A DNA stretch of 64,000 nt from assembly GCA_947502835.1 (NCBI GenBank), contig CANNBJ010000004.1, positions 359,669-423,668 of the forward strand. Reading direction: 5' to 3'. The stretch is from Bdellovibrionales bacterium (lineage in GTDB: Bacteria; Bdellovibrionota; UBA1018; CAIMNF01). The notes under the pieces were generated by a model. That model saw only the letters and a list, made by a program, of their open reading frames with translations. It ran no database searches and was not told where the DNA came from. This document shows positions 1 to 8,937 of the stretch, one piece after another (within the stretch, counting starts at the first letter, position 1; each line of letters opens with the position of its first letter). The position numbers and the translations under genes were made by a program.

Positions 1-15
1 AGACAAAGGAGAACC

Positions 16-1149
16 ATGCCCATTCAATTTCCACGCTACATTGAACAGCTCAAGCCCTACATTGCGGGAAAACCCATCGAGGAGACCCAGCGCGAAACGG
101 GCCTGAAAAAGGTGATCAAGCTTGCTTCAAACGAGAACCCCCTTGGCCCCTCTCCGCGTGCGGTCCTTGCCATGAAAAAAGCAATGAAGGAATTGCAACT
201 GTATCCGGACGCGAGCGGATTCCACCTTCGAGTTGCGCTTTCGAAACTTGAGGGCGTGGGCTTTGATGAGATTGTGCTCGGCAATGGATCCAATGAGGTC
301 ATTGAGCTCCTCATCCGGACCTTCTGTGTCCCGGGGGATTTCATGGTGGCAAGCGACGGGGTGTTTGCCGCATATCCGATTTCCGCGCGCATCCAGGGAG
401 TGGACACGCTCTTTACCCGAATGACCCAAGACTTTCGTTTTGATCTCGATGCAATGCTGAAGCTCGTGCGCGAGAACCCGAGAGTGAAGCTGGTTGCGAT
501 TCCGAATCCGAACAATCCGACCGGAACCTACGTGACCGAGAACGAACTTGTGGAGTTTCTGGGCGAGGTCGAGAAGGTCCGTGAAGGTTCGGTTCATGTG
601 ATCCTCGATTATGCCTATTGGGAGTATGTGACCGCGAAGGATTTGCCGGATCCGATTCCCCTGTATCACCGGTTCTCGAATGTCTCGGTTCTGAAGACCT
701 TCTCGAAGATCTACGGACTGGGAGGACTTCGGGTGGGGTACGGTGTGATTCGGCCCGAGCTTGCCAAAATGGTTCAAAAGGTGCGGATGCCATTCAATGT
801 TTCAAGTCTTGGTCTCATCGGGGCCGAAGCTGCGCTCAAGGACAAGGTCTTCATCCGGAAGTCGATCCGACTCAACACTTCCGGGATGAAAAAAATGATG
901 GCAGCTTACCGGAAGCTTGGAATTCCGTTTTTGCCATCCCAAGGAAATTTCCTGTTGATCAATGTCCGTCAGGGGCTTGGACTCTCCGGTCCGGAGGTAT
1001 TCGAGGCTTGCCTCAGAATGGGAGTGATTTTCCGGCCGATTGCCAATTACGGAATGCCGGATTGGGTGAGGGTGACGATCGGGACCGAATCCCAGAACCG
1101 GATGGCCATTTCGGCCCTGTCCAAGCTAAAAAAGAACAAAAAACCCTGA
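16..1149 (+). CDS. hisC: Histidinol-phosphate / aromatic aminotransferase HisC
   Basis: Fold-type I PLP aminotransferase of 377 residues, the usual HisC length. The N-terminal ASNENPLGPSP segment and the central PNPNNPTG motif are typical of the family. The PLP-binding lysine is K231 in TFSKIYGLGGLRVGYG. HisC converts imidazole-acetol phosphate and glutamate to histidinol phosphate in the cytoplasm. Many HisC homologues also transaminate aromatic keto acids, and the position directly before cmk (where aromatic-pathway genes often sit) leaves that role open. The ATG at 16 follows an AAGGAGA ribosome binding site. Anything upstream is outside the window. Confidence 0.9.
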   Translation: MPIQFPRYIEQLKPYIAGKPIEETQRETGLKKVIKLASNENPLGPSPRAVLAMKKAMKELQLYPDASGFHLRVALSKLEGVGFDEIVLGNGSNEVIELLIRTFCVPGDFMVASDGVFAAYPISARIQGVDTLFTRMTQDFRFDLDAMLKLVRENPRVKLVAIPNPNNPTGTYVTENELVEFLGEVEKVREGSVHVILDYAYWEYVTAKDLPDPIPLYHRFSNVSVLKTFSKIYGLGGLRVGYGVIRPELAKMVQKVRMPFNVSSLGLIGAEAALKDKVFIRKSIRLNTSGMKKMMAAYRKLGIPFLPSQGNFLLINVRQGLGLSGPEVFEACLRMGVIFRPIANYGMPDWVRVTIGTESQNRMAISALSKLKKNKKP

Positions 1150-1167
1150 GCTTGTGATAGGGTTTTT
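1139..1167. terminator. Hairpin across the hisC-cmk junction (terminator or attenuator)
   Basis: AAAAACCCT (1139-1147) is perfectly complementary to AGGGTTTTT (1159-1167), with an 11-base loop. A on one side and T on the other gives the look of a bidirectional intrinsic terminator. It overlaps the last codons of hisC and ends 2 bases before the cmk ATG, so it could also bury the weak cmk ribosome binding site (AGGG). Confidence 0.4.
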
Positions 1168-1169
1168 CC

Positions 1170-1892
1170 ATGTCAAATCCCTTCGTGGTCGCTGTGGATG
1201 GGCCTGCCGGAACCGGCAAGAGTTCCGCCACCAAGCGGATCGCCGATTTGTTGAATCTGATCCATGTCGATACGGGCGCTCTCTATCGAGGCGTTGCCTA
1301 TCTCTGCTTTGAGGCGGGGTTTACATCTGATTTTGATGAATCCGATCATGCCGCCATCTCGAAGATCGCAGAGAAGGCGAAGTTTGAATTCAAGCGTGTG
1401 CAGAACCGGAATCCGAGGAATCGTCTCTTTGTGAACGGACGGGACATCACCTCGATGATCCGGACCCCTGAAATGAGCATGATGGCCTCGAAGGTTTCCG
1501 CGATCCCGGGAGTGCGCGGCGCACTCAAGGGGCTGCAACGCACTCTGGGAATTCAGGCACCCTCGATCCTCGAGGGAAGGGACATCGGGACGGTGATTTT
1601 TCCGGATGCCCCGATCAAGTTCTTTTTGACCGCAAGCATCGATGAGCGGGCCAAGCGAAGACTCGCAGAGCTCGAAGCCCAGGACAGCGACACGATTTCC
1701 TTCGAGGAGCTGAAGGAGCAGATTCGCCTTCGGGACGATGGTGATTCGAATCGTGCCATCGCCCCCCTCAAGAAGGCGACTGACGCGATTGAGATCGATA
1801 CCACCCATTACACGCTCGATCAGGTGGTGGGGCTCATGGCCGAGCGGATTCGCGCTGTGCAGGCCGATTCTGCAAAAAAGGACCGGGGATGA
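1170..1892 (+). CDS. cmk: Cytidylate kinase
   Basis: NMP kinase of 240 residues that phosphorylates CMP and dCMP with ATP. The P-loop GPAGTGKSS lies at residues 11-19. The DTGALYR segment and the ILEGRDIGTVIFPDA segment are Cmk signatures, and the late RLRDDGDSNRAIAPL region is the usual lid/C-terminal part. It is somewhat longer than the common 225 residues because of a charged C-terminal tail. It overlaps the next gene by 4 bp (ATGA), so it is probably translated with the downstream glycosyltransferase. Confidence 0.93.
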   Translation: MSNPFVVAVDGPAGTGKSSATKRIADLLNLIHVDTGALYRGVAYLCFEAGFTSDFDESDHAAISKIAEKAKFEFKRVQNRNPRNRLFVNGRDITSMIRTPEMSMMASKVSAIPGVRGALKGLQRTLGIQAPSILEGRDIGTVIFPDAPIKFFLTASIDERAKRRLAELEAQDSDTISFEELKEQIRLRDDGDSNRAIAPLKKATDAIEIDTTHYTLDQVVGLMAERIRAVQADSAKKDRG

Positions 1893-2902
1893 GGATTCTC
1901 GTCACCCGGACCGATCGTCTCGGAGATGTGATCCTTGCGACGCCGGTGCTCCGCAAGCTCCGGGAACTGAATCCGAATGATGAGATTTTTTTTCTGTGTC
2001 AGCGCCCCTGGCATCCCATTTTGCAATACGGAGCCCCCATCCAGTTGCTTCCCTATGATCCCGGAATGGAAGAAGCGGCTCTCTGTGAAATGCTCCGGAA
2101 GCAGGCCTTTGATGTGGCCTATGTGTTGAAGGATGACCCCAGGGTTTCCCGCGCGGTGAAGAAGGCCGGGATTCCGGTCCGGGTGGGGCCCTATTCGACG
2201 ATTCGGTCGTTTTTCATCTTCAACGAGGGGAAATGGCAGCGCCGCTCGAAGTGCCTCATGCATGAGGCGGAATACAATCTCGATCTCATTGCCCCCATGC
2301 AACCTGCTTCGCGTCCCGAGGATCTTCCTCGGGCCTTTGTTGCAACCACGGATGCGGCCAAGATCCGCGCGCAGCAGTTTCTTCTGAGGAAGAAGCTCGC
2401 GAGCAGGGGATTTGTCGTGATTCATCCCGGCTCAAGCGGGTCCTCACGCTATGTCGAAATCGCAAGGATTCACTACCTCGCCCAGCGCCTCATGCAGAGG
2501 GGGCATCGCGTGCTGGTCTCGGGAGGCCCCGGAGAGACTGCAATCCTCGAACAATTTCGTGAGAAGGCAAAAGGAGTGGTGCTTCTTGGCCCCGCAGACG
2601 GCCTTGAGCTTGACGGAATGGCTGAAGTCTATCGCCATGCCAAAGTCGTGATCGCCCACGGCACAGGGCCCTTGCATCTCGCAGCCGCCGTGGATGCTCC
2701 CGCGTTTGCCATGTTCCCGCCGCTTTTTGTGTTATCCGAAAAACGTTGGGGACCCCTTGTGTCGCGACGTTCGGTATGGGTTCCGGCGGTGGAATGTCCC
2801 GAAACGTTTCGATGCCGGGGTGAGCGTTGCCCCAAGTTTGATTGCATGAATTTGTTTGACGTGGAATCCGCGGTTCTTGAAGTGGAGAATGTGAGTTTAT
2901 GA
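1889..2902 (+). CDS. Glycosyltransferase family 9 (heptosyltransferase-like)
   Basis: 337 residues. The start MRILVTRTDRLGDVILATPV is the standard N-terminus of ADP-heptose:LPS heptosyltransferases, with the Rossmann motif and the catalytic-region Asp. The C-terminal half has VIHPGSSGSS and IAHGTGPLHLAAA, the sugar-nucleotide binding region. The family transfers heptose onto the LPS inner core on the cytoplasmic face of the inner membrane. The next gene, overlapping by 4 bp, makes the heptose donor precursor, which supports a heptosyltransferase role. Which core position it decorates cannot be read from the sequence. Confidence 0.82.
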   Translation: MRILVTRTDRLGDVILATPVLRKLRELNPNDEIFFLCQRPWHPILQYGAPIQLLPYDPGMEEAALCEMLRKQAFDVAYVLKDDPRVSRAVKKAGIPVRVGPYSTIRSFFIFNEGKWQRRSKCLMHEAEYNLDLIAPMQPASRPEDLPRAFVATTDAAKIRAQQFLLRKKLASRGFVVIHPGSSGSSRYVEIARIHYLAQRLMQRGHRVLVSGGPGETAILEQFREKAKGVVLLGPADGLELDGMAEVYRHAKVVIAHGTGPLHLAAAVDAPAFAMFPPLFVLSEKRWGPLVSRRSVWVPAVECPETFRCRGERCPKFDCMNLFDVESAVLEVENVSL

Positions 2903-3918
2903 AAAAGCCTGGTAATCCGGTGACCCTGACAGAAGAAATGCTTTTGCAGATCCTTTCGCTCTTCCGGAAAAGGAAAATTGCCGTTTTGGGGGATGTGGGA
3001 ATCGATCGCTACACCCGGGGAACGGTCGAAAGAATTTCGCCCGAGGCGCCCGTGCCGATCGTGTTTGTCCAAAGCGAGGATCTCAAGCTTGGGCTTGCGG
3101 CCAACGTAGCGGACAATATCATCGCGCTCGGCGGGGCGGCGACCATCACCGGGGTGATCGGCAAGGATGCGGATGCCAGGGACTTCATAAAGCTCATGAA
3201 GAGGAAGCGACTCGCCACCACCCATCTCGTGGTTGACGAATCAAGACGAACCATCCTGAAGGAAAGGGTGGTTGCCGAGACCCAGCAGGTGCTTCGGGTG
3301 GATTACGAAAGCACCCACGCGCTTGCGGATGCGATTCAAAAACGCGTGTTTCATTCGATCCTCGACGGGGCGAAAACCGCTGATGCGGTCATCATCGAGG
3401 ATTATGCGAAGGGGCTCCTGAACGAGTCGATGATCCAGGGTGTGATCAAGATCGCAAGGAAACGAAAGATCCCGGTGCTTGTGGATCCTCACCTGAAAAC
3501 TCCCGCATCCTGGTATGCCGGTGCGACGCTTCTCACTCCGAACAAAAAAGAGGCCGAAGCCCTTGCGGGAATCCGGATTGTTGATTCCAAGAGCCTGATG
3601 GATGCGGGAGCGGCCATTCTGAAGTTGACCCGGTCCCAAAGTCTGGTCATCACTCTTGGAAAGGACGGAATGGCGATTTTCAAGGGTCCCGGGGTGAAGC
3701 CCGTCTTGATTCCGACCTTTGCACGTGAAGTGTATGATGTTTCGGGAGCCGGGGACACCGTGATTTCGGTATTGGCGCTTTCATTGGCCTCTGGGGCGAA
3801 GCTTGAGGAAGCGGCCTATCTCTCGAACCTTGCCGCAGGAGTGGAAGTGAGCAAGCGCGGAACCGCCACCGTGTCTCCGCAGGAAATCACAGAAGCTTAT
3901 TTGCTCTCGAGGGGTTGA
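2899..3918 (+). CDS. D-glycero-beta-D-manno-heptose-7-phosphate kinase (RfaE1/HldA domain)
   Basis: PfkB-family sugar kinase of 339 residues. It has the N-terminal GDVGIDRYTRGTVERISPEAPVP segment diagnostic of the RfaE/HldE kinase domain, and DVSGAGDT with the catalytic base D286. It phosphorylates heptose-7-phosphate at C1 in ADP-heptose synthesis for LPS. There is no C-terminal nucleotidyltransferase domain, so the adenylyltransferase (HldC type) must be encoded elsewhere. The 3' end overlaps the convergent MFS gene by 22 bp. Confidence 0.88.
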   Translation: MKKPGNPVTLTEEMLLQILSLFRKRKIAVLGDVGIDRYTRGTVERISPEAPVPIVFVQSEDLKLGLAANVADNIIALGGAATITGVIGKDADARDFIKLMKRKRLATTHLVVDESRRTILKERVVAETQQVLRVDYESTHALADAIQKRVFHSILDGAKTADAVIIEDYAKGLLNESMIQGVIKIARKRKIPVLVDPHLKTPASWYAGATLLTPNKKEAEALAGIRIVDSKSLMDAGAAILKLTRSQSLVITLGKDGMAIFKGPGVKPVLIPTFAREVYDVSGAGDTVISVLALSLASGAKLEEAAYLSNLAAGVEVSKRGTATVSPQEITEAYLLSRG

Positions 3919-5129
3919 GTTCCCCTTGGTTCCTTTGCAAGCCAGAAGGCACCGAGCAGAATCACCACGCCTCCTGCAACATAAAAGGGAAGCTCCGCCT
4001 GCGCATTGAATGCAAGAATTCCGCAGAATGGGCCCAGGATCCGTGCAAGGCTGCTTAGGCCCTCCTTCAGTCCGATCACGCTCCCTTGTTCATCCATGGA
4101 AGCCCGCTTCGACACCAAGGCGGCGAGCGTGGGGTTGATGAGTCCGCTGCCGAGAGCGAGCGGGATTGCACTGACAAAGAACCACTCGTACCCCGGACTG
4201 TGGGCGAACAAAAGCATCGAGATCCCCTGAATGAAAAACCCGGCTGTGGCGAGTTTCACCTCTCCGTACTTCGGAACCCATTTCCGGATGAGCCCGCCCT
4301 GGATGATGGCGCCGAGGATGCCGGACCACATGAGAACCATCCCAGTTTTGTAGGCTGCGTCCGTGGTCTCAAGGTTGAACCGGAATTGAATCAGGAGTGA
4401 GAACACTTGTTCGAGATTGGAAAAAGCGAAAGTTGCGAAAAATGTGGAGATCACCGGAATGAGGAGCGGGCGATTTCCCAGAGTGCGCTTGAAGGTGCCC
4501 CACTGGACAAGTCGCGAGCGACCCGCCCGTTTGTCCTTGGATTGGTTCCGCAGACGCACCTCCTCAGGGAGGCTTTCTTTCAGGCGGAAGGAGGCGAGAA
4601 TCAGATTCATCAGGCAGAGGGTTCCCGCGATGATTCCCGGAGCCATCATTCCGATCTTCGCGGTCGAGATCCCTCCGATCGGGGGACCAAGCGTGAATCC
4701 GATTCCGAAGGCAGCCCCAATGAGTCCCATGCCCTTTGCACGATCCTCGGGCTTTGTGACATCCGCGATGTAGGCCTGCGCGGTCGAAATGTTTGCAGCA
4801 AAGATTCCTGCGAGCGCGCGCGACAGAATGATGAGCGGCAATGTCTTTGCTGCGGCAAAAAGAAAATAAGAGGTTGTCGATCCGCACAAGGAAAGCAAAA
4901 GCACGGGGCGTCTTCCAATCCGGTCCGAGAGGCCGCCCCAGATCGGAGAGAAGAAAAATTGCATGAGCGAGTAGATGGATCCGAGGACGGCGAGTTCAAG
5001 AGCGCTTGCGCCGAAGTGACGTCCGTAAATTCCGACTAAAGGAATGATCATCCCGAAACCGACGAGATCAAGGAAAACGGTTGTGAAGATCACGATGAGA
5101 GGGGATGTTCCCGTTTTTGCTGAACTCAT
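3897..5129 (-). CDS. MFS transporter, TetA-like drug/metabolite exporter
   Basis: 410-residue integral membrane protein with about 12 hydrophobic segments. The GFGMIIPLVG opening and the loop 2-3 motif GGLSDRIGRRPVLL are typical of the DHA1/TetA group of drug:H+ antiporters; GPPIGG matches the antiporter motif C region. The start at 5129 (MSSAKTG) is preferred to one 30 codons further upstream, because the longer form would run into the divergent kinase gene and adds a non-membrane leader. The substrate is unknown. The 58-bp divergent region carries a palindrome that may be its operator. Confidence 0.8.
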   Translation of the reverse strand: MSSAKTGTSPLIVIFTTVFLDLVGFGMIIPLVGIYGRHFGASALELAVLGSIYSLMQFFFSPIWGGLSDRIGRRPVLLLSLCGSTTSYFLFAAAKTLPLIILSRALAGIFAANISTAQAYIADVTKPEDRAKGMGLIGAAFGIGFTLGPPIGGISTAKIGMMAPGIIAGTLCLMNLILASFRLKESLPEEVRLRNQSKDKRAGRSRLVQWGTFKRTLGNRPLLIPVISTFFATFAFSNLEQVFSLLIQFRFNLETTDAAYKTGMVLMWSGILGAIIQGGLIRKWVPKYGEVKLATAGFFIQGISMLLFAHSPGYEWFFVSAIPLALGSGLINPTLAALVSKRASMDEQGSVIGLKEGLSSLARILGPFCGILAFNAQAELPFYVAGGVVILLGAFWLAKEPRGTQPLESK

Positions 5130-5138
5130 TGAGTCTGT

Positions 5139-5178
5139 CCTAACAAACTTGAGGTAAGCTCTCAAACTCAATGTTAGG
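5139..5178. promoter_or_regulatory. Nested inverted repeat in the divergent MFS/kinase promoter region
   Basis: CCTAACA (5139-5145) pairs with TGTTAGG (5172-5178), and inside it TTGAG (5149-5153) pairs with CTCAA (5161-5165). The whole 58-bp region between two divergent genes is mostly this palindrome, which fits a repressor operator of the kind found beside TetA-like exporters. No regulator gene is adjacent. Confidence 0.35.
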
Positions 5179-5187
5179 CTCTGCGCC

Positions 5188-6198
5188 ATGGCTGAGCTCA
5201 GCTGGGGATCGGGCCCCACACGCTATTTTTTCGATCTTACCCCGGACCGGGTGATGGATGCACTCGAGAGGAATCCGGTCCTTGGACAAAGGGAGCGGTG
5301 TACCGGCTATTGCCAGCCACTCGCCAGCTTTGAGAACCGCGTCTATGAAGTGGAGTTCGAGGAGAGAACCCGGAAGGTGGTGAAGTTCTACCGGCCCGGA
5401 CGCTGGAGCGAGCAGCAGATTCGCGAAGAGCATGAGTTCATGCACGAGATCCAAGGCGCTGAAATTCCGGTCGTGGTGCCGGATTTCTTCGAGGCCCCGG
5501 GCGATACTCTTCGAAAAACAGATTCCGGCTTGTTTTATTGCGTGTATCCCAAGGTCGGTGGGCGCCAGCCTGAGGATCTTCCTCCCGAAAAGTTGAACCA
5601 GCTCGGGCGTCTCATCGCCCGGATGCACGGGGTCGGGATCAGAAAGAAGGCTCCCTCGCGAGTCAAGCTGACTCCCGAAGTGTACGGCAAAGCCTCCCTT
5701 GAGTTCCTGCTCGCGGGAAACTTCATCAACCCTTCTGTTGAAAAGCGTTTCGAGTCCATTGTCGATCCGATCCTCTCGCGCGCACTTGCTCTTTTTCAGG
5801 GGCAGCCCCTGCAACGGATCCATGGAGACTGTCATGCCGGGAACATCCTGTGGAACGAAAAGACAGGCCCTTTTTTCATCGATTTTGACGACATGGTTAC
5901 GGGTCCGCCGATTCAGGATCTCTGGCTGCTTGCCCCCGACCCCGAGGCACTGATCCATTTGATTGAAGGCTACCACCAGATGCGCGATCTTCCGCACGGA
6001 AGTCTTCGCATTGTGGAAGTGCTTCGTGCGCTCAGGATGATTCATTATGCGACCTGGATTGCGAAACGGTACGAGGACCCTGCGTTCCAAAAAGCATTTC
6101 CCCATTTTGAGTCTCCACGATATTGGGATGAACTGACGACGGATCTGGAGCGGCAGTGGGAAAGAATTGAGAAGCATGCCTACGATCAGGGAGTTTAA
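5188..6198 (+). CDS. srkA: SrkA/RdoA-type stress-response protein kinase
   Basis: 336-residue member of the APH/choline-kinase-like fold, the length of E. coli SrkA (YihE). The start MAELSWGSGPTRYFFDLTP resembles the SrkA N-terminus. The catalytic loop HGDCHAGN (residues 212-219, base D214) and the metal-binding DFDD (232-235) are intact. SrkA is a cytoplasmic Ser/Thr kinase linked to envelope and oxidative stress survival. It overlaps the following aminotransferase gene by about 20 bp, so the two are likely co-transcribed. Confidence 0.8.
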   Translation: MAELSWGSGPTRYFFDLTPDRVMDALERNPVLGQRERCTGYCQPLASFENRVYEVEFEERTRKVVKFYRPGRWSEQQIREEHEFMHEIQGAEIPVVVPDFFEAPGDTLRKTDSGLFYCVYPKVGGRQPEDLPPEKLNQLGRLIARMHGVGIRKKAPSRVKLTPEVYGKASLEFLLAGNFINPSVEKRFESIVDPILSRALALFQGQPLQRIHGDCHAGNILWNEKTGPFFIDFDDMVTGPPIQDLWLLAPDPEALIHLIEGYHQMRDLPHGSLRIVEVLRALRMIHYATWIAKRYEDPAFQKAFPHFESPRYWDELTTDLERQWERIEKHAYDQGV

Positions 6199-7309
6199 GG
6201 ATCAATTCCGGAGGCGGGAGGGAATTCATCTGAATTCCGCAGGCCAATCCCCGATTTCGATCCGGGTTTCGGAGAGGGTGAAAGAGGTTGCGGATCTCCA
6301 GGCTTTCCGGGCATCCCTGTCAGACCCGGAGCTTGTGGCGGGGCTTTCCCGCGCACGAAACCGGATCGCACGATTTCTTGGTGCAAACCCCGAAGACCTT
6401 GCCTTCGCCCCGAATGTTGCGAGTGCGGTCTCGCAGGTCGCGCTCGGATTTCCCCTGAAGGAGGGAGATCGGGTGGTCACTCTCGACCAGGAATACTCAA
6501 GTCAGTTCTACCCCTGGAAGGTTGCTTGCGAGCGAAGGGGGGCGAAACTTGAGGTGGTGGCTTCGGATTCGAATGCGCAGGTGAATGTGGACCGGCTTTT
6601 CGAGGCGATTCGCCCGGGCGTGAGGATCGTGTCGGTTTCGTGGGTGCAATTCAAGACAGGGAGCATTCTCGATCTGAAAGCCCTGGGAGAACACTGCCAT
6701 TCCGTGGGAGCGTTTCTCGCGGTCGACGGCATTCAGGCCCTCGGCCAGATTCCCTTTTCTTTCAACGCGCTTCCGGTTGATTTTCTCGCCGGGGCCGCAC
6801 ACAAATGGATGGCCTCCCTCCTCGGGCAGGGATTTTTCGCCGGAAAGCCGGAACTCTTGAAGCTTTTGCAGCCGCAGCACATCGGAGCCGGAACCTTCAG
6901 CGGGTGGGGGCGGGATTCCGATCCGGATGCGAAAATGATCGAGACTGCTTCGCGCTTTGAGCCGGGCGGGCTCGCCTTTGCCGCACTGTTTGCGCTGGAT
7001 TCCGCAGTGGAGCTTTTGCACGAAACGGGAGTGGATCGGATCGAAGCGGAGATTGCACGTCTTTCCCGCACCCTGAGAGAAGGGATCGAGGACGCGGGAA
7101 TCGCTCTTGCGACACCCGTCGGGCAGCGGGGCGGAATCACGAGTTTCCGTCTTCCGGCGGAGCGGGAGTCCCTCTTTCTCGAGTCCTGCAAGTCTCAGGG
7201 GATTGCCATCGCCAAGCGGGGTGAGTTCATCCGGATTTCCCCGCATGCGTTCAATGAGGACGATGAAATCGAACGAGTATTGGAAGTTTTGAAGGAGACC
7301 CGCACATGA
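6176..7309 (+). CDS. Class V aminotransferase-like PLP enzyme (not a desulfurase)
   Basis: 377 residues from ATG 6176; a TTG at 6167 is an alternative start. The PLP lysine is K210 in GAAHKWMASL, and VSWVQFKTGSILDLK and VDGIQALGQ are typical of the SufS/isopenicillin-N-epimerase/kynureninase group. The C-terminal segment FIRISPHAFNEDDEI matches the family, but the region where desulfurases carry the GHHC catalytic cysteine reads IAIAKRGEF, so cysteine desulfurase activity is unlikely. It overlaps the following ferredoxin gene by 4 bp, suggesting a redox- or Fe-S-linked job. Substrate unknown. Confidence 0.8.
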   Translation: MPTIREFKDQFRRREGIHLNSAGQSPISIRVSERVKEVADLQAFRASLSDPELVAGLSRARNRIARFLGANPEDLAFAPNVASAVSQVALGFPLKEGDRVVTLDQEYSSQFYPWKVACERRGAKLEVVASDSNAQVNVDRLFEAIRPGVRIVSVSWVQFKTGSILDLKALGEHCHSVGAFLAVDGIQALGQIPFSFNALPVDFLAGAAHKWMASLLGQGFFAGKPELLKLLQPQHIGAGTFSGWGRDSDPDAKMIETASRFEPGGLAFAALFALDSAVELLHETGVDRIEAEIARLSRTLREGIEDAGIALATPVGQRGGITSFRLPAERESLFLESCKSQGIAIAKRGEFIRISPHAFNEDDEIERVLEVLKETRT

Positions 7310-7596
7310 GAACCGAAACCGAACCCTATGATCTGCACATCCTGGTTTGCACCAACCAGAAGGAAAAGGGCGCGAGCTGCGGACCTAAAGGGGGCCAGGA
7401 GATTGTGGACCATTTGAAGGCGTGGGTGAAGGAGCAGAAATTCAAGGGACGAGTCCGTGTGAACAAGTCGGGATGTCTCGGGAAATGCGAGTCGGGCATT
7501 GCCTGTGTCGCCTATCCGAAGGGCGAGTGGGTCATCGAAGCCAAGCCGTCCGATCTCCCCGCGATTGAGCAGTGGATTTTGGGCAACTCTCCCTGA
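7306..7596 (+). CDS. Thioredoxin-like [2Fe-2S] ferredoxin
   Basis: 96-residue protein with cysteines C15, C25, C57 and C61 in the CX9C ... CX3C spacing of the thioredoxin-fold ferredoxins (Aquifex Fd4 and NuoE C-terminal type). HILVCTNQKEKGASC and VNKSGCLGKCESG are the two ligand loops. It is expected to carry a [2Fe-2S] cluster and transfer single electrons in the cytoplasm. Its start overlaps the stop of the PLP enzyme gene (ATGA), so the two are probably made together. Confidence 0.85.
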   Translation: MRTETEPYDLHILVCTNQKEKGASCGPKGGQEIVDHLKAWVKEQKFKGRVRVNKSGCLGKCESGIACVAYPKGEWVIEAKPSDLPAIEQWILGNSP

Positions 7597-7647
7597 TCGG
7601 GCGTTTTCCGGTTGATTCATGAAGCCCCGCGCGGCTAAGCTGTCGCC

Positions 7648-8919
7648 ATGCTCGACATCAAGTACATTCGCGAAAACAAGGATTTGGTGCGGACCGCACT
7701 CCAAAACAAACGGGTGAATCTCGACCTCGACGAGTTGCTCTCGCTCGATGCGGAAGTGCTGGAACTTAAAAAAAGGGTGCAGGCGCTTCAAGAAGAGAAG
7801 AACGCGAACGCGAAGAAGATGCCGAAGGCCACTCCCGAGGAGCGCCCCGCGCTCATCGAGCGGGGCCGGGCGGTAGGGCAGGAGATTTCAAAGATCGAGC
7901 CCGAGCTTGCGATGAAAGAAGAGGGACTGAAAAATCTCCTTTGGCTCACTCCGCTGGTTCCTGCCTCCGATGTTCCTGTTGGAAAGGACGATTCCGAGAA
8001 TGTGGAACGGAAGAAGGGGGGAGTCATTCCTGCCTTCGATTTCGCCTCCAAGGATCATGTCGAACTGGCCCTGCAGAACAACTGGGCTGAGTTCGAGCGT
8101 ATGGCAGCAGTGTGCGGCTCCCGCATGATCGCGTTAAAGAACGATCTTGCTCTTTACGAGTTCGCAATCATCCGGTTCGCGCTTGATTTTCTTGCGAGCA
8201 AGGGCTCACAGATCATCACCGTTCCCGCAATGGTGCGCGAGGCGGCCCTTTTCGGAACCGGGCATTTTCCGGCGGGGCGCGAGCAAGTGTACCACCTGAA
8301 GGAAGATGATCTTTATCTTTCGGGCACGGCTGAGGTTCCTGTTACTTCGATTTTCTCAGGCGAAATTGTGCCTGAAAGTGAGATTCCAAAACGAATTGGC
8401 GCATTCTCGCCTTGTTTTCGTCGCGAGGCCGGGAGCGCGGGCAAGGATGTTCGGGGACTCATGCGTGTGCATCAATTCAACAAAGTGGAGCAGTTCGTAT
8501 TCTGCCGGAATGATGCGGAGGAGTCGGCACACTGGCATCAAGAGCTTCTGAAGACCTCCGAAGAAATCGTGCAGGCCCTTGAGCTTCCGTACCGGATCAT
8601 TGAGGTGTGCACAGGCGACATGGGTGCCGGAAAATACCGCATGCACGATCTTGAATGTTGGGTTCCCTCCGAGAAGCGCTATCGCGAAACGCATTCCTGC
8701 TCCAGTCTCCATGACTGGCAGGCCCGGCGCGCGAATCTCCGGTATCGCGACCGCGATGAGAAAGTGAAGTTCATGCACACGCTGAACAACACGGCGGTGG
8801 CAACGCCCAGGATTTTGATTCCTCTGCTCGAAAACCATCAGCTCGCAAATGGCGGGGTTCGAATTCCAAAAGCGCTTCAGCCCTATATGGGCGGAAGAGA
8901 CCGCATCGGCGGCCAGTAA
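7648..8919 (+). CDS. serS: Seryl-tRNA synthetase
   Basis: 423-residue class II synthetase. Residues 1-110 form the long antiparallel coiled coil that grips tRNA-Ser (KKRVQALQEEKNANAKKM and following). The catalytic core has LSGTAEVPVTS, motif 2 FSPCFRREAGSAGKD and a C-terminal motif 3 region ending in ALQPYMGG. Length and architecture are normal for a bacterial SerRS. The 51-bp upstream gap separates it from the ferredoxin gene; it has its own untranslated leader and no clear operon partner. Confidence 0.96.
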   Translation: MLDIKYIRENKDLVRTALQNKRVNLDLDELLSLDAEVLELKKRVQALQEEKNANAKKMPKATPEERPALIERGRAVGQEISKIEPELAMKEEGLKNLLWLTPLVPASDVPVGKDDSENVERKKGGVIPAFDFASKDHVELALQNNWAEFERMAAVCGSRMIALKNDLALYEFAIIRFALDFLASKGSQIITVPAMVREAALFGTGHFPAGREQVYHLKEDDLYLSGTAEVPVTSIFSGEIVPESEIPKRIGAFSPCFRREAGSAGKDVRGLMRVHQFNKVEQFVFCRNDAEESAHWHQELLKTSEEIVQALELPYRIIEVCTGDMGAGKYRMHDLECWVPSEKRYRETHSCSSLHDWQARRANLRYRDRDEKVKFMHTLNNTAVATPRILIPLLENHQLANGGVRIPKALQPYMGGRDRIGGQ

Positions 8920-8937
8920 ACCTGTCTCATTGCGATA

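Noticed and set aside
6176-7309. Cysteine desulfurase (SufS/NifS)
   Set aside because: The C-terminal loop that should carry the catalytic cysteine reads IAIAKRGEF, so only the fold family is claimed.
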